64,000 nucleotides of DNA, from NCBI RefSeq assembly GCF_012034175.1, contig NZ_JAATEJ010000003.1, forward strand, positions 248,001 through 312,000. The letters run 5' to 3'. The notes beneath the pieces are model-generated. The model was not told the DNA's origin. It ran no database searches and worked only from the letters and a program-made list of their open reading frames with translations. Below, piece after piece: positions 13,536-22,429 of the stretch; positions within the stretch are counted from its first letter, which is position 1, and every line of letters begins with the position of its first letter. Source of the stretch: Actinacidiphila epipremni (GTDB taxonomy: Bacteria; Actinomycetota; Actinomycetes; Streptomycetales; Streptomycetaceae). Made by a program: the position numbers and the translations under genes.

Positions 13536-14015
13536 ATGGTGGCGGGGACGGTGGCAGTGAGCAGCGGCTACTTCGCGCAACTGGTCGCCGAGCGGCCGGA
13601 CATCGCCCTGTGCCGGGCGTCCTCCGCGGTGGCCAAGGCCGCCGACGCGGCGGCGGAAGGGCGCGGCGGGCTGTGCGTCGGGCGGCACCTTGTGCTGAAG
13701 ATGCTTGCGGCGGTGGGTCCCTGCTCGCAGCGCGTGCTGTGCGAGGAGCTGCGGATCGACCGTACGGTCATGGTGGGGCTGTGCGACCGGCTGGAAAGCG
13801 CCGGGCTGGTCCGCCGGGAGCGGGACGCCGCCGACCGGCGCGCCTATGCCGTGACGATCACGCCCGCCGGGCGGCAGGCCCTGGAGCAAGCCGAGGCGGC
13901 GGTCCCCGGCTACCTCGACGGCGTCTTTGCTCTGCTCAGCGCCGCCGAGCGCGATCAGCTGTCCGCGCTGCTCGCGAAGGCGCTGGGCGTCGACCCCCTG
14001 GGCGTCGCCGGCTGA
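13536..14015 (+). CDS. MarR family transcriptional regulator
   Basis: A 159-residue winged-helix regulator. The DNA-binding core reads VGRHLVLKMLAAVGPCSQRVLCEELRID-type helices followed by RTVMVGLCDRLESAGLVRRERDAADRRAYAVTIT, the classic MarR recognition helix and wing (D-x-R-x-Y). It contains Cys residues near 42, 63, 69 and 84; Cys-based sensing of oxidants or electrophiles is possible but unproven. The ATG at 13536 has GGGAGGCGGG just ahead. It is divergent from the nitroreductase gene and is its likely regulator. Confidence 0.9.
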   Translation: MVAGTVAVSSGYFAQLVAERPDIALCRASSAVAKAADAAAEGRGGLCVGRHLVLKMLAAVGPCSQRVLCEELRIDRTVMVGLCDRLESAGLVRRERDAADRRAYAVTITPAGRQALEQAEAAVPGYLDGVFALLSAAERDQLSALLAKALGVDPLGVAG

Positions 14016-14194
14016 CCGGCACCTTCGCGACCCGGCGCCTGCGCCCGGCGCCCGCACCTCGCTACTGCTCCCCGCGCCCGCACCTCGCACCTGGACCCGG
14101 CGCCCGCGCCGCCCCCCGCCCGCCGAACGCCCACCGCACCAGTCCCGCCGTACGGCGAGGGCGGCGCGGTGGGCGGTGGTCGTAAGAGCTCCGC

Positions 14195-14836
14195 TCAGGC
14201 GGCTGCCGGTGCCCACAGGGCGTCGATCGCCTGCTCGGCCTCCGCGAGGCTGCGGTCGGCGAGGGGGATGAACTCGGACATCGCCGGGTTGACCTTCGCC
14301 AGCGTCAGCTCCACGGTGATGAAACGCGGCGTCAGGCCGGTGAGGGAGACGCCGTGCGGGAGCCACTGCTCGGCGTGGTCCCAGCCCTCGCGCGGGGTGC
14401 CGGGGGCGTAACCGCCGCCGCGGGACTCCAGGACGATGAAGTCGCGGTCGCCGAGCAGCCCCTGCTGGGTCTCCGGGTCGACGGACAGGCCCACCGCGAT
14501 CAGGTGGTCCACCCAGGACTTCACGCTGCTGGGAGCGCCCCAGTTGTAGACGGGCAGGCCCAGCAGGACGGTGTCGGCCGCCTTGACCTCGCCCACCACC
14601 TCCTCGCTCAGCGCCCAGGCCGCCGCCTGCTCCGGCGTACGGGACTCCGCCGGGACCATGCCGGCGTGCACGGTCGCGGGGGTGAGGTGCGGCAGCGGGT
14701 GATTGCCCAGGTCGCGATAGGTGACCGTGCCCCCGGGGTGGGCCGCGCGCCATGCCGCGGTGGCGCGGGCGGTCAGCCGCCGGCTGGTGGAGTTCTCGCC
14801 CTGGATACTCGCGTCTATGTGCAGCAGGTGAGGCAT
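14195..14836 (-). CDS. azoR: FMN-dependent NADH-azoreductase / quinone reductase
   Basis: A 213-residue flavodoxin-fold oxidoreductase resembling AzoR. It starts with the FMN phosphate loop MPHLLHIDASIQGENSTSRR and contains LLGLPVYNWGAPSSVKSWVDH, a typical AzoR segment (P-x-Y-N-x-x-x-P), and LESRGGGYAPGTP near residue 135. Such enzymes reduce quinones and azo compounds by two-electron transfer and protect against electrophiles. It is divergent from a MarR gene 84 bp away with a TTGGT-N9-ACCAA repeat between. It is the second oxidoreductase/MarR divergent pair within 3 kb. Confidence 0.85.
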   Translation of the reverse strand: MPHLLHIDASIQGENSTSRRLTARATAAWRAAHPGGTVTYRDLGNHPLPHLTPATVHAGMVPAESRTPEQAAAWALSEEVVGEVKAADTVLLGLPVYNWGAPSSVKSWVDHLIAVGLSVDPETQQGLLGDRDFIVLESRGGGYAPGTPREGWDHAEQWLPHGVSLTGLTPRFITVELTLAKVNPAMSEFIPLADRSLAEAEQAIDALWAPAAA

Positions 14837-14854
14837 CTCATTGAGCCTTTCTCA

Positions 14855-14886
14855 TTGGTTTGTGTAGCACCAACGATTTATAGCAC
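14855..14886. promoter_or_regulatory. Probable MarR operator between azoR-like and MarR genes
   Basis: An inverted repeat TTGGT (14855-14859) and ACCAA (14869-14873) overlaps the first of two direct TAGCAC copies (14865-14870 and 14881-14886, 16 bp apart). It lies centrally in the 84-bp divergent region, where it would cover both promoters. Confidence 0.45.
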
Positions 14887-14920
14887 GTCATGATTCCTGC
14901 CCGCCGGATAGACTGCGTGG

Positions 14921-15430
14921 ATGGCCTCCCTGCCCGTGCTGAACCAGCCGCCGAGGCGGTCGGGCGCGCTGCTCGACAACCTCGCGCGGCGCATGAGGCT
15001 GCACGCGGAAGGGGTGCTGGCCCCGCTGGGGCTGCGCCCGCGGCATCTGGTGGCGCTCACCGTGCTGCGCGACCGCGACGGCAGTACGCAGCAGGCGCTC
15101 GCGACGACGCTGATGATGGACCGGGCCACGGTGGTCGGCCTGCTCAACGACCTGGAGGCGGACGGCCTGGTCGAGCGGCAGCGCTCGCCCGAGGACCGCA
15201 GGCGGCACATCGTGCGGCTGACCGACCACGGAGCGCGCCTCCTGGCGAAGGCGGAGTTCTCGCTCGCGGAGGTCGAGGACGCGGTGCTGTGCGCGCTGGA
15301 CACCGACCAGCGTGCCCAGCTCTACGACCTGCTCGCCCTCGCCGCGTCCGGCCCCGAGCACGGCCCCGACCACGGCGGATGCGGCGCCGCCGCCGCAGCG
15401 CAGGACGACGCACCCGACGCGAGCTGCTAG
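14921..15430 (+). CDS. MarR family transcriptional regulator
   Basis: A 169-residue winged-helix regulator: LRPRHLVALTVLRDRDGSTQQALATTLMMDRATVVGLLNDLEADGLVERQRSPEDRRRHIVRLT-type order is visible, with the recognition helix around residues 65-85 and the D-R-R-x-H wing. The C-terminal tail is Ala/Asp-rich with a Cys near 149 and a terminal Cys. The start ATG has a weak upstream purine run. Because it is divergent from the azoreductase-like gene with an inverted repeat in between, it most likely controls that gene and itself. No physical link to the AfsR-like gene downstream (75 bp gap) is required. Confidence 0.9.
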   Translation: MASLPVLNQPPRRSGALLDNLARRMRLHAEGVLAPLGLRPRHLVALTVLRDRDGSTQQALATTLMMDRATVVGLLNDLEADGLVERQRSPEDRRRHIVRLTDHGARLLAKAEFSLAEVEDAVLCALDTDQRAQLYDLLALAASGPEHGPDHGGCGAAAAAQDDAPDASC

Positions 15431-15504
15431 CCGCCACGTTGCCCCTTGTCAGGGTTTTTTCCGGGGCACGTATGCCACGCGCGTACGACACAATCGGGTG
15501 CGTG

Positions 15505-18500
15505 ATGTTCGGCATTCTCGGTGCGACGCGCGCCCTGGGCGCGGACGGTGCCGAACTGGCGCTGGGCGGGCCGCGGCGCCGCGCCCTGCTGGCAGTGCTG
15601 CTGCTGGACGCCGGGCGGCTGGTCTCCACCGAGCGGCTGATCGACGCGCTGTACGGCGAGGAGCCGCCGGCGAACGCCGCCAACGCCCTCCAGTCGCAGG
15701 TCTCCCGGCTGCGCCAGGTGCTGCCCGTGCCGGTCGAGGGACTGCCCGCCGGCTACCGGCTCGCCGCCGACCCCGACCAGGTCGACGCCCACCGCTTCCA
15801 GCGGCTCAGCGCGCAGGGCCGGGAGGTGCTGCTCGGCGGCGACGCCGCCCGGGCCGCCGAGCTGTTGCGGGAGGCGCTGGCGCTGTGGCGCGGCCCGGCG
15901 CTCGCCGACGTCGGGGACGCGCCCTTCGCCGCCGCCCAGGTCGTCCGGCTTGAGGAGCTGCGCACCGGCGCGGTCGAGGACCGCATCGAGGCCGACCTCG
16001 CGCTCGGCCGGCACCGCTCGCTGGTCGCCGAACTGGGCGAGGCGGTCGCCGCCCATCCGCTACGGGAGCGGCTGCGCGGCCAGCTCATGCGGGCGCTGCA
16101 CGGCAGCGGGCGGCAGAGCGAAGCCCTGGAAGCGTACGAGGACGCCCGCCGCGAGCTGGCGGAATCCCTCGGCGCCGACCCGGGCCCGGAACTGGCCGCC
16201 GTCCACCTCGCGATACTCCGGGGCGAGCCGCCGGCCGGTGATCCGTCCTCCGCCCGGGCGGATGTTTCACGTGAAACACCGAAAACCGGACCCGGTCCGG
16301 ATGTTCCACGTGAAACATCGCCCCCGGCAGCCTCCGCCACCCCTGCCCCCGTCGGCCCTTCCGTCGCCGATACGTTCCCGGCCCCCGCCGCCGCCCCCTC
16401 CGCACCCGCGCTGCCGGCCACCCCACCCCCCGCCCGCCATGAACTGCCCGCCCAGCTCACCAGCTTCGTCGGCCGCTCCGGTGAACTCGCCGCGATCGGC
16501 GCCCATCTGACCCGGTATCGGCTGGTCACCCTGCTCGGCCCGGGCGGCGCGGGCAAGACCCGGCTCGCGGTGGAGGCCGCGGGACGCCATCCGCAGGACG
16601 CCTGCTTCGTGGACCTGACCGGTGTGACCGCGGGCGACGAGGTCCCGCAGGCGGTGCTCGGCGCGCTGGGCCTGCGCGACGGTGGCCTGCTGCCCGCGAC
16701 CGGCCACGCCCCGGTTCCCGGGGGAGCTCAAGGCGGCCCGGCGCCCGGCACCGACCCGGTCGCGCGGATCGCCGCGGCGCTCGCCGACCGGCCGCTGCTG
16801 CTGGTCCTCGACAACTGCGAGCACGTGGTCGCCGAAGCGGCCCTGCTCGCCGAACGGCTGCTCACCGCCTCCCCGCAGCTGCGGATCCTGGCCACCAGCC
16901 GGGAGGCCCTGGGCATCACCGGCGAGACGCTGTGCCCTGTGCCGACGCTGGGCCTGCCCCGGCCCGGCAGCGACCGCGCCCAGCTGCTGGCCTCCCCCGC
17001 GGTGCGGCTGTTCGCCGAGCGCGCCGCCGCCGTCAGCCCCGGCTTTGACCCGGTCGCCGACCCGGACACCGCCGACGCCGTCCTGCGGCTGTGCACCGCG
17101 CTGGACGGGCTGCCGCTGGCCATCGAGCTGGCCGCCGCGAGGCTCCGCTCGCTGCCGGTCACCGAGATCGCCGCCCGGCTCGGCGCCCTGCCCGCGCACG
17201 ACGCCGGCCCGTACAGCTCCGGCCTGCGGCCCGACGCGCTCTTCCGGCTGCTGTCGCGCGGCAGCAGGACCGCCCAGCCGCGGCAGCGGACACTGCGCGG
17301 GGTCGTCGACTGGAGCTGGGAGCTGCTGCCCGACGACGAGCGGGCGGCGCTGCGCCGCGCCTCGGTCTTCGCGGGCGGCTGGACCCTGGCCGCCGCCGAG
17401 GCGGTGTGCGCCGACGGGGAGACGATCGAGCCGGACGACGTGCTGGACCTGATGGCCGCGCTGGTGGAGAAGTCCCTGGTGGTGGCCCAGCACACCGAGG
17501 GCGGGCGCGGGGTGCGCTACCGGATGCTGGAGTCCATCCGCGCGTACGGCGCCGAGCGGCTGGCCGAGGCCGGGGAGACCGAGCGGACGTACGGCGTCCA
17601 CGCGGGCCACTTCCTGGACTTCGCGACGGCCGCCGACCCGCACCTGCGCGGGCCCGAGCAGCTGGAGTGGCTGCGACGGCTCTCCGACGAGCGCGACAAC
17701 CTGCAGGCCGCCCTGCACCGCACCCTCGACGCCGGCGACATCCCCCGCGCCATGCGGCTGATCGCCGTGCTCTCCTCCTACTGGCTGCTGCGCGGTGTGC
17801 GCTACGAGGGCGTCGGGCCCGCCCGCCAGGTGCTCGCGGCGCTCGGGCCGCACGCACCGCAGGGGCTGGAGGAGGAGTACGTGCTGTGCGTGCTCGCCGT
17901 GGTCAGCGCGCTGACCAAGACCGCCGACTACACCGCGCACGTGGCCGAGGCCACCACCATCGTCGACGGGATGTACCGCGTGGCCCGCCGCTACCCCGTC
18001 CTCACGCTGCTGTGGGCGCCCTTCGCCGGAGTGCCCGCGTACGATCCGCAGACGCTCGCCGACGTCGAGGCGACGCTCGCCGCCCGCAACGACCCCTGGT
18101 ACGACGCGCTCGCCCGGCTCGGCGACGGCTTCCAGGCGTGGCTGACGCACCGCGACGCCGCACTGGCCCGCATCGCCGGCGAGGAGGCGCTCGCGGGCTT
18201 CCGCCGCCAGGGCGACCGCTGGGGGATGATCACCTGCCAGCACCTACTCGCGGACCTCGCCGACCGGGAGGGCGACCTGGAGCGGGCGGTGGCGCTCAAC
18301 GCCGACGCGCTGGTGCTCGCCGAGGAGCTGGACTCCGCGCTCGACGTCGCCGACCTGCTCACCCACCGCGCCGCCTCCCGGCTGCGCGCCGGGGACCTCG
18401 CGGGCGCGCAGGAGGACGGCGAGCGGGCCGTCGCGCTGTCCCGGCGGGCCGGGGCGCCGGAGAGCCTGGCGCTCGCGCACGCGGGCCTCGCCGACCTCGC

Positions 18501-18966
18501 GCGGCTGCGCGGCGACCTGCCGGCCGCCCGCGCGTTCGCCGAGCAGGCGCTCGCCGAATGCCCCACCGGCTGGTTCGCCGGCAATGCGAGCCGCTGCACG
18601 GTCCAGGTGGCGCTCGGCCGGATCGCCGTCGCCGAGGGCGATCCGGTACGCGCCCGGGCCTGCCTGCGCGAGGCGGCGACCTTCGACCCCGAGGTGCTGC
18701 GGGCCGCGGCGGAGAACGCCGCGGCCGTCGCCGAGGCCGCCGCCGCCCTCGCCCTGCTGGACGGTGAGCCGCGGCGGGCCGCCGGGCTGCTCGGCGCCGC
18801 CGAGGCGCTGCGCGGCGACCGCGCCACCGGTCCCGACGCGGCAGCCGCCCGCCGGGACGCCCGTACGGCACTCGGCGCGGCGGACTGCGCCGCGGCCGTC
18901 GCGGAGGCCGCCGCCCTCGACCGCGCCGCCGCCGTCGACCTGCTGACCGGGTACGTCACCGGCTGA
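15505..18966 (+). CDS. Very large AfsR/SARP-type regulator: OmpR-like DNA-binding, BTAD, NTPase and TPR-like domains
   Basis: A protein of about 1153 residues. Residues 1-90 are an OmpR-type winged helix (GGPRRRALLAVLLLDAGRLVS, LQSQVSRLRQVL). Residues 95-240 are the bacterial transcriptional activation domain, ending RRELAESLGADPGPELAAVH. After a Pro-rich linker (around 245-315) comes an NTPase with Walker A GPGGAGKTRLAVEA (around 344-357) and Walker B LLLVLDNCEHVV, then GLPLAIELAAARLR. The C-terminal half is helical repeats. The architecture matches AfsR-like activators of secondary metabolism or stress, though no biosynthetic cluster is adjacent. The start is uncertain (GTG 15502, ATG 15505 or an upstream ATG at 15472); ATG 15505 gives the usual domain start. 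Two parS sites lie in the linker codons. Confidence 0.88.
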   Translation: MFGILGATRALGADGAELALGGPRRRALLAVLLLDAGRLVSTERLIDALYGEEPPANAANALQSQVSRLRQVLPVPVEGLPAGYRLAADPDQVDAHRFQRLSAQGREVLLGGDAARAAELLREALALWRGPALADVGDAPFAAAQVVRLEELRTGAVEDRIEADLALGRHRSLVAELGEAVAAHPLRERLRGQLMRALHGSGRQSEALEAYEDARRELAESLGADPGPELAAVHLAILRGEPPAGDPSSARADVSRETPKTGPGPDVPRETSPPAASATPAPVGPSVADTFPAPAAAPSAPALPATPPPARHELPAQLTSFVGRSGELAAIGAHLTRYRLVTLLGPGGAGKTRLAVEAAGRHPQDACFVDLTGVTAGDEVPQAVLGALGLRDGGLLPATGHAPVPGGAQGGPAPGTDPVARIAAALADRPLLLVLDNCEHVVAEAALLAERLLTASPQLRILATSREALGITGETLCPVPTLGLPRPGSDRAQLLASPAVRLFAERAAAVSPGFDPVADPDTADAVLRLCTALDGLPLAIELAAARLRSLPVTEIAARLGALPAHDAGPYSSGLRPDALFRLLSRGSRTAQPRQRTLRGVVDWSWELLPDDERAALRRASVFAGGWTLAAAEAVCADGETIEPDDVLDLMAALVEKSLVVAQHTEGGRGVRYRMLESIRAYGAERLAEAGETERTYGVHAGHFLDFATAADPHLRGPEQLEWLRRLSDERDNLQAALHRTLDAGDIPRAMRLIAVLSSYWLLRGVRYEGVGPARQVLAALGPHAPQGLEEEYVLCVLAVVSALTKTADYTAHVAEATTIVDGMYRVARRYPVLTLLWAPFAGVPAYDPQTLADVEATLAARNDPWYDALARLGDGFQAWLTHRDAALARIAGEEALAGFRRQGDRWGMITCQHLLADLADREGDLERAVALNADALVLAEELDSALDVADLLTHRAASRLRAGDLAGAQEDGERAVALSRRAGAPESLALAHAGLADLARLRGDLPAARAFAEQALAECPTGWFAGNASRCTVQVALGRIAVAEGDPVRARACLREAATFDPEVLRAAAENAAAVAEAAAALALLDGEPRRAAGLLGAAEALRGDRATGPDAAAARRDARTALGAADCAAAVAEAAALDRAAAVDLLTGYVTG
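16263..16278. promoter_or_regulatory. parS site (ParB-binding centromere), first copy
   Basis: TGTTTCACGTGAAACA is a perfect 16-bp palindrome and contains the Streptomyces parS consensus GTTTCACGTGAAAC. It is read as D-V-S-R-E-T in the AfsR-like linker. ParB nucleates here to organise the origin region for segregation. A palindrome CCGGACC-C-GGTCCGG lies between it and the second copy. Confidence 0.93.
16302..16317. promoter_or_regulatory. parS site, second copy
   Basis: TGTTCCACGTGAAACA matches the classical bacterial parS 16-mer. It lies 39 bp from the first copy, in the same coding linker, read as D-V-P-R-E-T. Confidence 0.93.
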
Positions 18967-19043
18967 CCCGGTACGTCGACCCGCTGACCCTGAACGCCGC
19001 CGGCCGACCCGGCCGAGGAACACCGCGCACGAGCAGCCGGCAG

Positions 19044-19092
19044 GCGGTGCGCGGGCGGTGCGTACGCGGTCAGCGCGCGGTGCGCGGGCGGT
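19044..19092 (+). repeat. 16-bp direct repeat upstream of the MFS gene
   Basis: GCGGTGCGCGGGCGGT occurs at 19044-19059 and again at 19077-19092, 33 bp apart, in the 152-bp space before the exporter start. It could be a regulator site or simply low-complexity GC-rich sequence. Confidence 0.5.
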
Positions 19093-19118
19093 CAGCGGCG
19101 GCGAGCACGCTGCGGGAC

Positions 19119-20687
19119 ATGACGACGACAACGAAGTACGACACCACCGGCGCACCGGCCGCGGGCGGGAAGAGCGGGCGGCGCTGGGCCGTCCTGGCGA
19201 TCTGCAGCGTCGCCTCCGCGCTGCTCGGCATCGACACCAGCGTCCTGAACTACGCCGTGCCCTCGCTCTCCGCCCAGCTCGCCCCCTCCGCCACCCAGCT
19301 GCTGTGGATCGTGGACGTCTACGGCTTCGTGCTGGGCGGCCTGCTGATCGTCGCCGGCAACGTCGGCGACCGCATCGGCCGCAAGAAGCTGCTGCTGATG
19401 GGCGTGGCGGCCTTCGGCGCCGCCTCCGCGCTGACCGCCTACGCCAACAGCGCCGAGACGCTGATCGCCGCCCGCGCGCTGCTCGGCATGGCCGGCGCCA
19501 CGATCATGCCGTCCACGCTGTCGCTGGTGCGGGCCACCTTCACCGACCCCAAGGAGCGCACCACCGCGGTCGGCATCTCCGGCGGTGTCGGCGCGGCCAG
19601 CTTCGCGCTCGGCCCGGTCGTCGGCGGGCTGCTGCTCGACCACTTCTGGTGGGGCTCGGTCTTCCTGGTCAACGTGCCCGTCATGGCGCTGGTGCTGGTG
19701 GCCGGCGCGGTGATCCTGCCGGAGAGCCGCAACCCGCGCCCGGGCCGGCTGGACTGGGTGAGCGTGCCGCTGTCGGTGCTGGGCATGTTCGGCGTCATCT
19801 ACGCGATCAAGACCGCCGCCCGTGACGGGGTCGCCGAGCCGGCGGTGTGGATCTCCGCGGGCCTGGGCGTCGCGCTGCTGGGCGCCTTCCTGCGCCGCCA
19901 GACCACGCTCGCCGAACCGCTGCTGGAACTGCGCCTGTTCCGCAACCCCGCCTTCTCCGGCGCGATCGGCGCCAACGTCGTGACGATGTTCGCCTCGACC
20001 GTGCTGTCGCTGGGCTTCTCGCTGTACTTCCAGGAGGTGCGCGGCTGGTCGCCGCTGACCGCGGGCCTGGCGGTGCTGCCCGGCCCGCTGGCCGCCGCCG
20101 CCGTCGCGCCGGCCGCCGGCGCGCTGATCCCGCTCATCGGCCGGGCCCGTACCGTCGCCGCGGGGCTGGTGCTGATGGGCGTGAGCACGGTGGGCCTGGG
20201 GATGGCGACGCCGCACACCGCGTACTGGGAGCTGCTGCCGGTGGTCGTCATCAACGGCGCCGGCCTGATGCTGACCTTCGCCGTGACCGCCGACACCATC
20301 CTGGCGAGCGCCCCGGCCACCAGGACCGGCGCCGCCGCGGCGATCTCGGAGACGGCGATGGAGCTGGGCGGCGCGCTGGGCATCGCGATCCTCGGCTCGG
20401 TCCTCAGCGCCTACTACCGTAGCGACCTGACGCTGCCCAAGGGCCTGACGCCCGAGCAGGCCGGCGCGGCCCGCGAGTCGGTCAGCGGCGGCGTCGAGAC
20501 CGGCCGCCACATGACCGGCGGCCTGGGGCACCAGCTCGTGGACGCCGCACGGGAGGCCTTCACCCACAGCCTGCACACCACGACGCTGATCGGCGGCGCG
20601 CTGATGCTGGCCGGCGCGGTCACCGCGCTGGTCACCCTGCGGAACGTGCCGGCCGTCCTGACCGACCCGGCGCCGGACGCGGCCTGA
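19119..20687 (+). CDS. MFS multidrug exporter, DHA2 (14-helix) type
   Basis: A 522-residue inner-membrane drug:proton antiporter. It shows the MFS motif A GNVGDRIGRKKLLLMG (around residues 80-95), the DHA2-type early segment LDTSVLNYAVPSLS-like (GIDTSVLNYAVP), the motif C-like GGVGAASFALGPVVGGLLLD, and about 14 hydrophobic segments, with length typical of LfrA/SmvA/EmrB-like transporters. The ATG at 19119 was chosen because the first helix begins about 25 residues later. It stands alone, followed by a strong terminator. Substrates cannot be told from sequence; the preceding AfsR-like gene is a possible but unproven regulator. Confidence 0.9.
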   Translation: MTTTTKYDTTGAPAAGGKSGRRWAVLAICSVASALLGIDTSVLNYAVPSLSAQLAPSATQLLWIVDVYGFVLGGLLIVAGNVGDRIGRKKLLLMGVAAFGAASALTAYANSAETLIAARALLGMAGATIMPSTLSLVRATFTDPKERTTAVGISGGVGAASFALGPVVGGLLLDHFWWGSVFLVNVPVMALVLVAGAVILPESRNPRPGRLDWVSVPLSVLGMFGVIYAIKTAARDGVAEPAVWISAGLGVALLGAFLRRQTTLAEPLLELRLFRNPAFSGAIGANVVTMFASTVLSLGFSLYFQEVRGWSPLTAGLAVLPGPLAAAAVAPAAGALIPLIGRARTVAAGLVLMGVSTVGLGMATPHTAYWELLPVVVINGAGLMLTFAVTADTILASAPATRTGAAAAISETAMELGGALGIAILGSVLSAYYRSDLTLPKGLTPEQAGAARESVSGGVETGRHMTGGLGHQLVDAAREAFTHSLHTTTLIGGALMLAGAVTALVTLRNVPAVLTDPAPDAA

Positions 20688-20760
20688 CGCCCCGCCCCCG
20701 CAGGCGGCAAGCGCCGACGAGCGCCGACGAGCGCCGCCATGAGCCGCCCGCGGCCACAGG

Positions 20761-20806
20761 AGCCCGGCCCCGCACCCCCTCCGACCAGGGGGTGCGGGGC
20801 CGGGCT
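20761..20806. terminator. 20-bp perfect hairpin between convergent MFS and DUF5324 genes
   Basis: The arms run 20761-20780 (AGCCCGGCCCCGCACCCCCT) and 20787-20806 with a CCGACC loop. It is probably a bidirectional terminator. Just upstream is a short tandem repeat of GCGCCGACGA. Confidence 0.8.
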
Positions 20807-20875
20807 GGTCCTGCGGGCGGGGTACGCCGGCGCCGCCGCCGTACCCCGGGCCGTACGAGACGGCCCCGGCAGAGA

Positions 20876-21661
20876 TCAGGCGCCGTCGCGGCCCGGGTTC
20901 TCGTCGTCCTCGGGGTAGGCCTCGACGTCCGAGTCGAGCCCGGAGCCGTCCACCCGGTCGACGTGGGCGCCGCCGTCGCCGTTCAGCGAGGACGCCGGGG
21001 CGTCCAGCGGGTCCACCACGGTGAGCGTGCTCGTGCCGCTGATCCGGTCGGCGGACTCCGGCGCCTCGGTCGCCTCGCTGGGCTCCACCAGCCAGTCCGG
21101 GTTGGCCTGCGCGCTCCACCAGCGCCAGGCCGCGTAGACGGCGCCGCCGGCGACCCCGGCGAGCACCAGGGTGCGGAAGGCGCGGGCGGTCTGCTGCCGG
21201 CGGACGCGCTTGCGTACCAGCCGGTCGATGTCGGCGGCCGTCACCTGGCCGCGCAGCGCGTGCACGGCGGCCATGCCGCGCACCAGCGCCTCGTTGGTCA
21301 CCGGCACGGCGACCGCCCGGGTCGCCGCGACCGCCGAGTTCACCTTGGGCGCGGCGTAGTCGGTGGCGGTGCGGGCGCTGTCGATGGTGCGCCGGGCGGC
21401 GGTCTCCACCGCGCCCGCGGCCTTCGGCGGCACCGCCGCCCAGGCCTGCTCGCGCGCCTGCTTCACCTGTGCGGCGAGCTTGGCGTCGTAGGCGCGCCGG
21501 GCCGCGGTCCCGGCCTGCTGGGCGTAGACGCCGGCCTGCTGTGCGTACCGCGCGGCCTCGTCCCGTGCGGTGCTCGCGTACGGCGCAGCCACCTCCGCGG
21601 CGTGCCGCACACCGTCCTTCGTCATGTCGGCCGCGCTGCGCACGCTGTCGATGCGGGTCAC
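20876..21661 (-). CDS. DUF5324 family protein
   Basis: A 261-residue protein of unknown function found in Streptomyces beside the cyclophilin/rhomboid genes. The first ~150 residues are Ala-rich and helical with repeated D/E-A-A-R-Y-A-Q-Q-A-G units, suggesting an apolipoprotein- or LEA-like amphipathic structure. One hydrophobic segment near residues 165-185 (TLVLAGVAGGAVYAAWRWW) is followed by an acidic tail ending DENPGRDGA. The GTG start at 21661 has a strong AGGAGGAGG site (21668-21676) and gives the family's usual M-T-R-I-D-S-V start. A surface or membrane-associated role is possible but not demonstrated. Confidence 0.8.
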   Translation of the reverse strand: MTRIDSVRSAADMTKDGVRHAAEVAAPYASTARDEAARYAQQAGVYAQQAGTAARRAYDAKLAAQVKQAREQAWAAVPPKAAGAVETAARRTIDSARTATDYAAPKVNSAVAATRAVAVPVTNEALVRGMAAVHALRGQVTAADIDRLVRKRVRRQQTARAFRTLVLAGVAGGAVYAAWRWWSAQANPDWLVEPSEATEAPESADRISGTSTLTVVDPLDAPASSLNGDGGAHVDRVDGSGLDSDVEAYPEDDENPGRDGA

Positions 21662-21875
21662 GTGAACCTCCTCCTCGGTGGCGTACGGATTTCGCCTTTC
21701 CACCCGGTTTGAAATCATGCCCGCCGACCGCGGGTACGGCATGTGCGGACGCGCATCCGGGTCAGTCGGCCCGATTGCCGCGCGGTCGCGGTCGCGGAGT
21801 ACGGGGGAAGCCCGCGCGCCGCGCCACGGCGTGCGAGGATCGGTCCCTGTCACCGACATCGATGGAAGGTAGACC

Positions 21876-22406
21876 GTGGCCGAGCAGCTCTACGCCACCT
21901 TGAAGACCAACCAGGGCGACATCGTCATCCGGCTGCTGCCGAACCACGCCCCCAAGACCGTGGCCAACTTCGTCGGGCTCGCCGAGGGCACCCGCGAGTG
22001 GACCGACCCGCGGACCGGCAAGGCCTCGCACGACCGCCTCTACGACGGAACGGTCTTCCACCGGGTCATCTCCGGCTTCATGATCCAGGGCGGTGACCCG
22101 CTGGGGAACGGCACGGGTGGCCCGGGCTACGAGTTCGCCGACGAGTTCCACCCCGACCTCGCCTTCGACAAGCCGTACCTGGTGGCGATGGCCAACGCCG
22201 GCCCGCACACCAACGGCTCGCAGTTCTTCATCACGGTCGCCCCCACCACCTGGCTGACCCGCAAGCACACCATCTTCGGCGAGGTCGCGGACGAGGCCAG
22301 CAAGAAGGTCGTCGACGCGATCATCAGCAGCCCCGCCAACCCGCGCACCGACCGCCCGCTGGAGGACGTGGTCATCCAGACGGTCGTGGTCGACAAGCGC
22401 TCCTGA
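21876..22406 (+). CDS. ppiA: Peptidyl-prolyl cis-trans isomerase, cyclophilin type
   Basis: A 176-residue cytoplasmic cyclophilin that catalyses proline isomerisation. No signal peptide is present. The active-site signature is complete: [17 protein letters not shown] (Arg, Phe and Gln of the catalytic pocket, around residues 63-79), then [16 protein letters not shown] and a HTIFGEV segment with the catalytic His. The GTG start is preceded by GGAAGGTAG. A hairpin at 22430-22460 ends the transcript. Confidence 0.95.
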   Translation: MAEQLYATLKTNQGDIVIRLLPNHAPKTVANFVGLAEGTREWTDPRTGKASHDRLYDGTVFHRVISGFMIQGGDPLGNGTGGPGYEFADEFHPDLAFDKPYLVAMANAGPHTNGSQFFITVAPTTWLTRKHTIFGEVADEASKKVVDAIISSPANPRTDRPLEDVVIQTVVVDKRS

Positions 22407-22429
22407 CGTAACCTTCCACGGGAACGCAG

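Noticed and set aside
16267..18243. 658-codon minus-strand frame inside the AfsR-like gene
   Set aside because: Shadow frame in high-GC DNA: repetitive Gly/Gln/Arg composition, no ribosome site or motif, and fully overlapping a gene with intact domains.
21655..21668. Possible third parS site (GGGTCACGTGAACC)
   Set aside because: It has the TCACGTGA core but three mismatches to GTTTCACGTGAAAC, and it overlaps the DUF5324 start codon and ribosome site.
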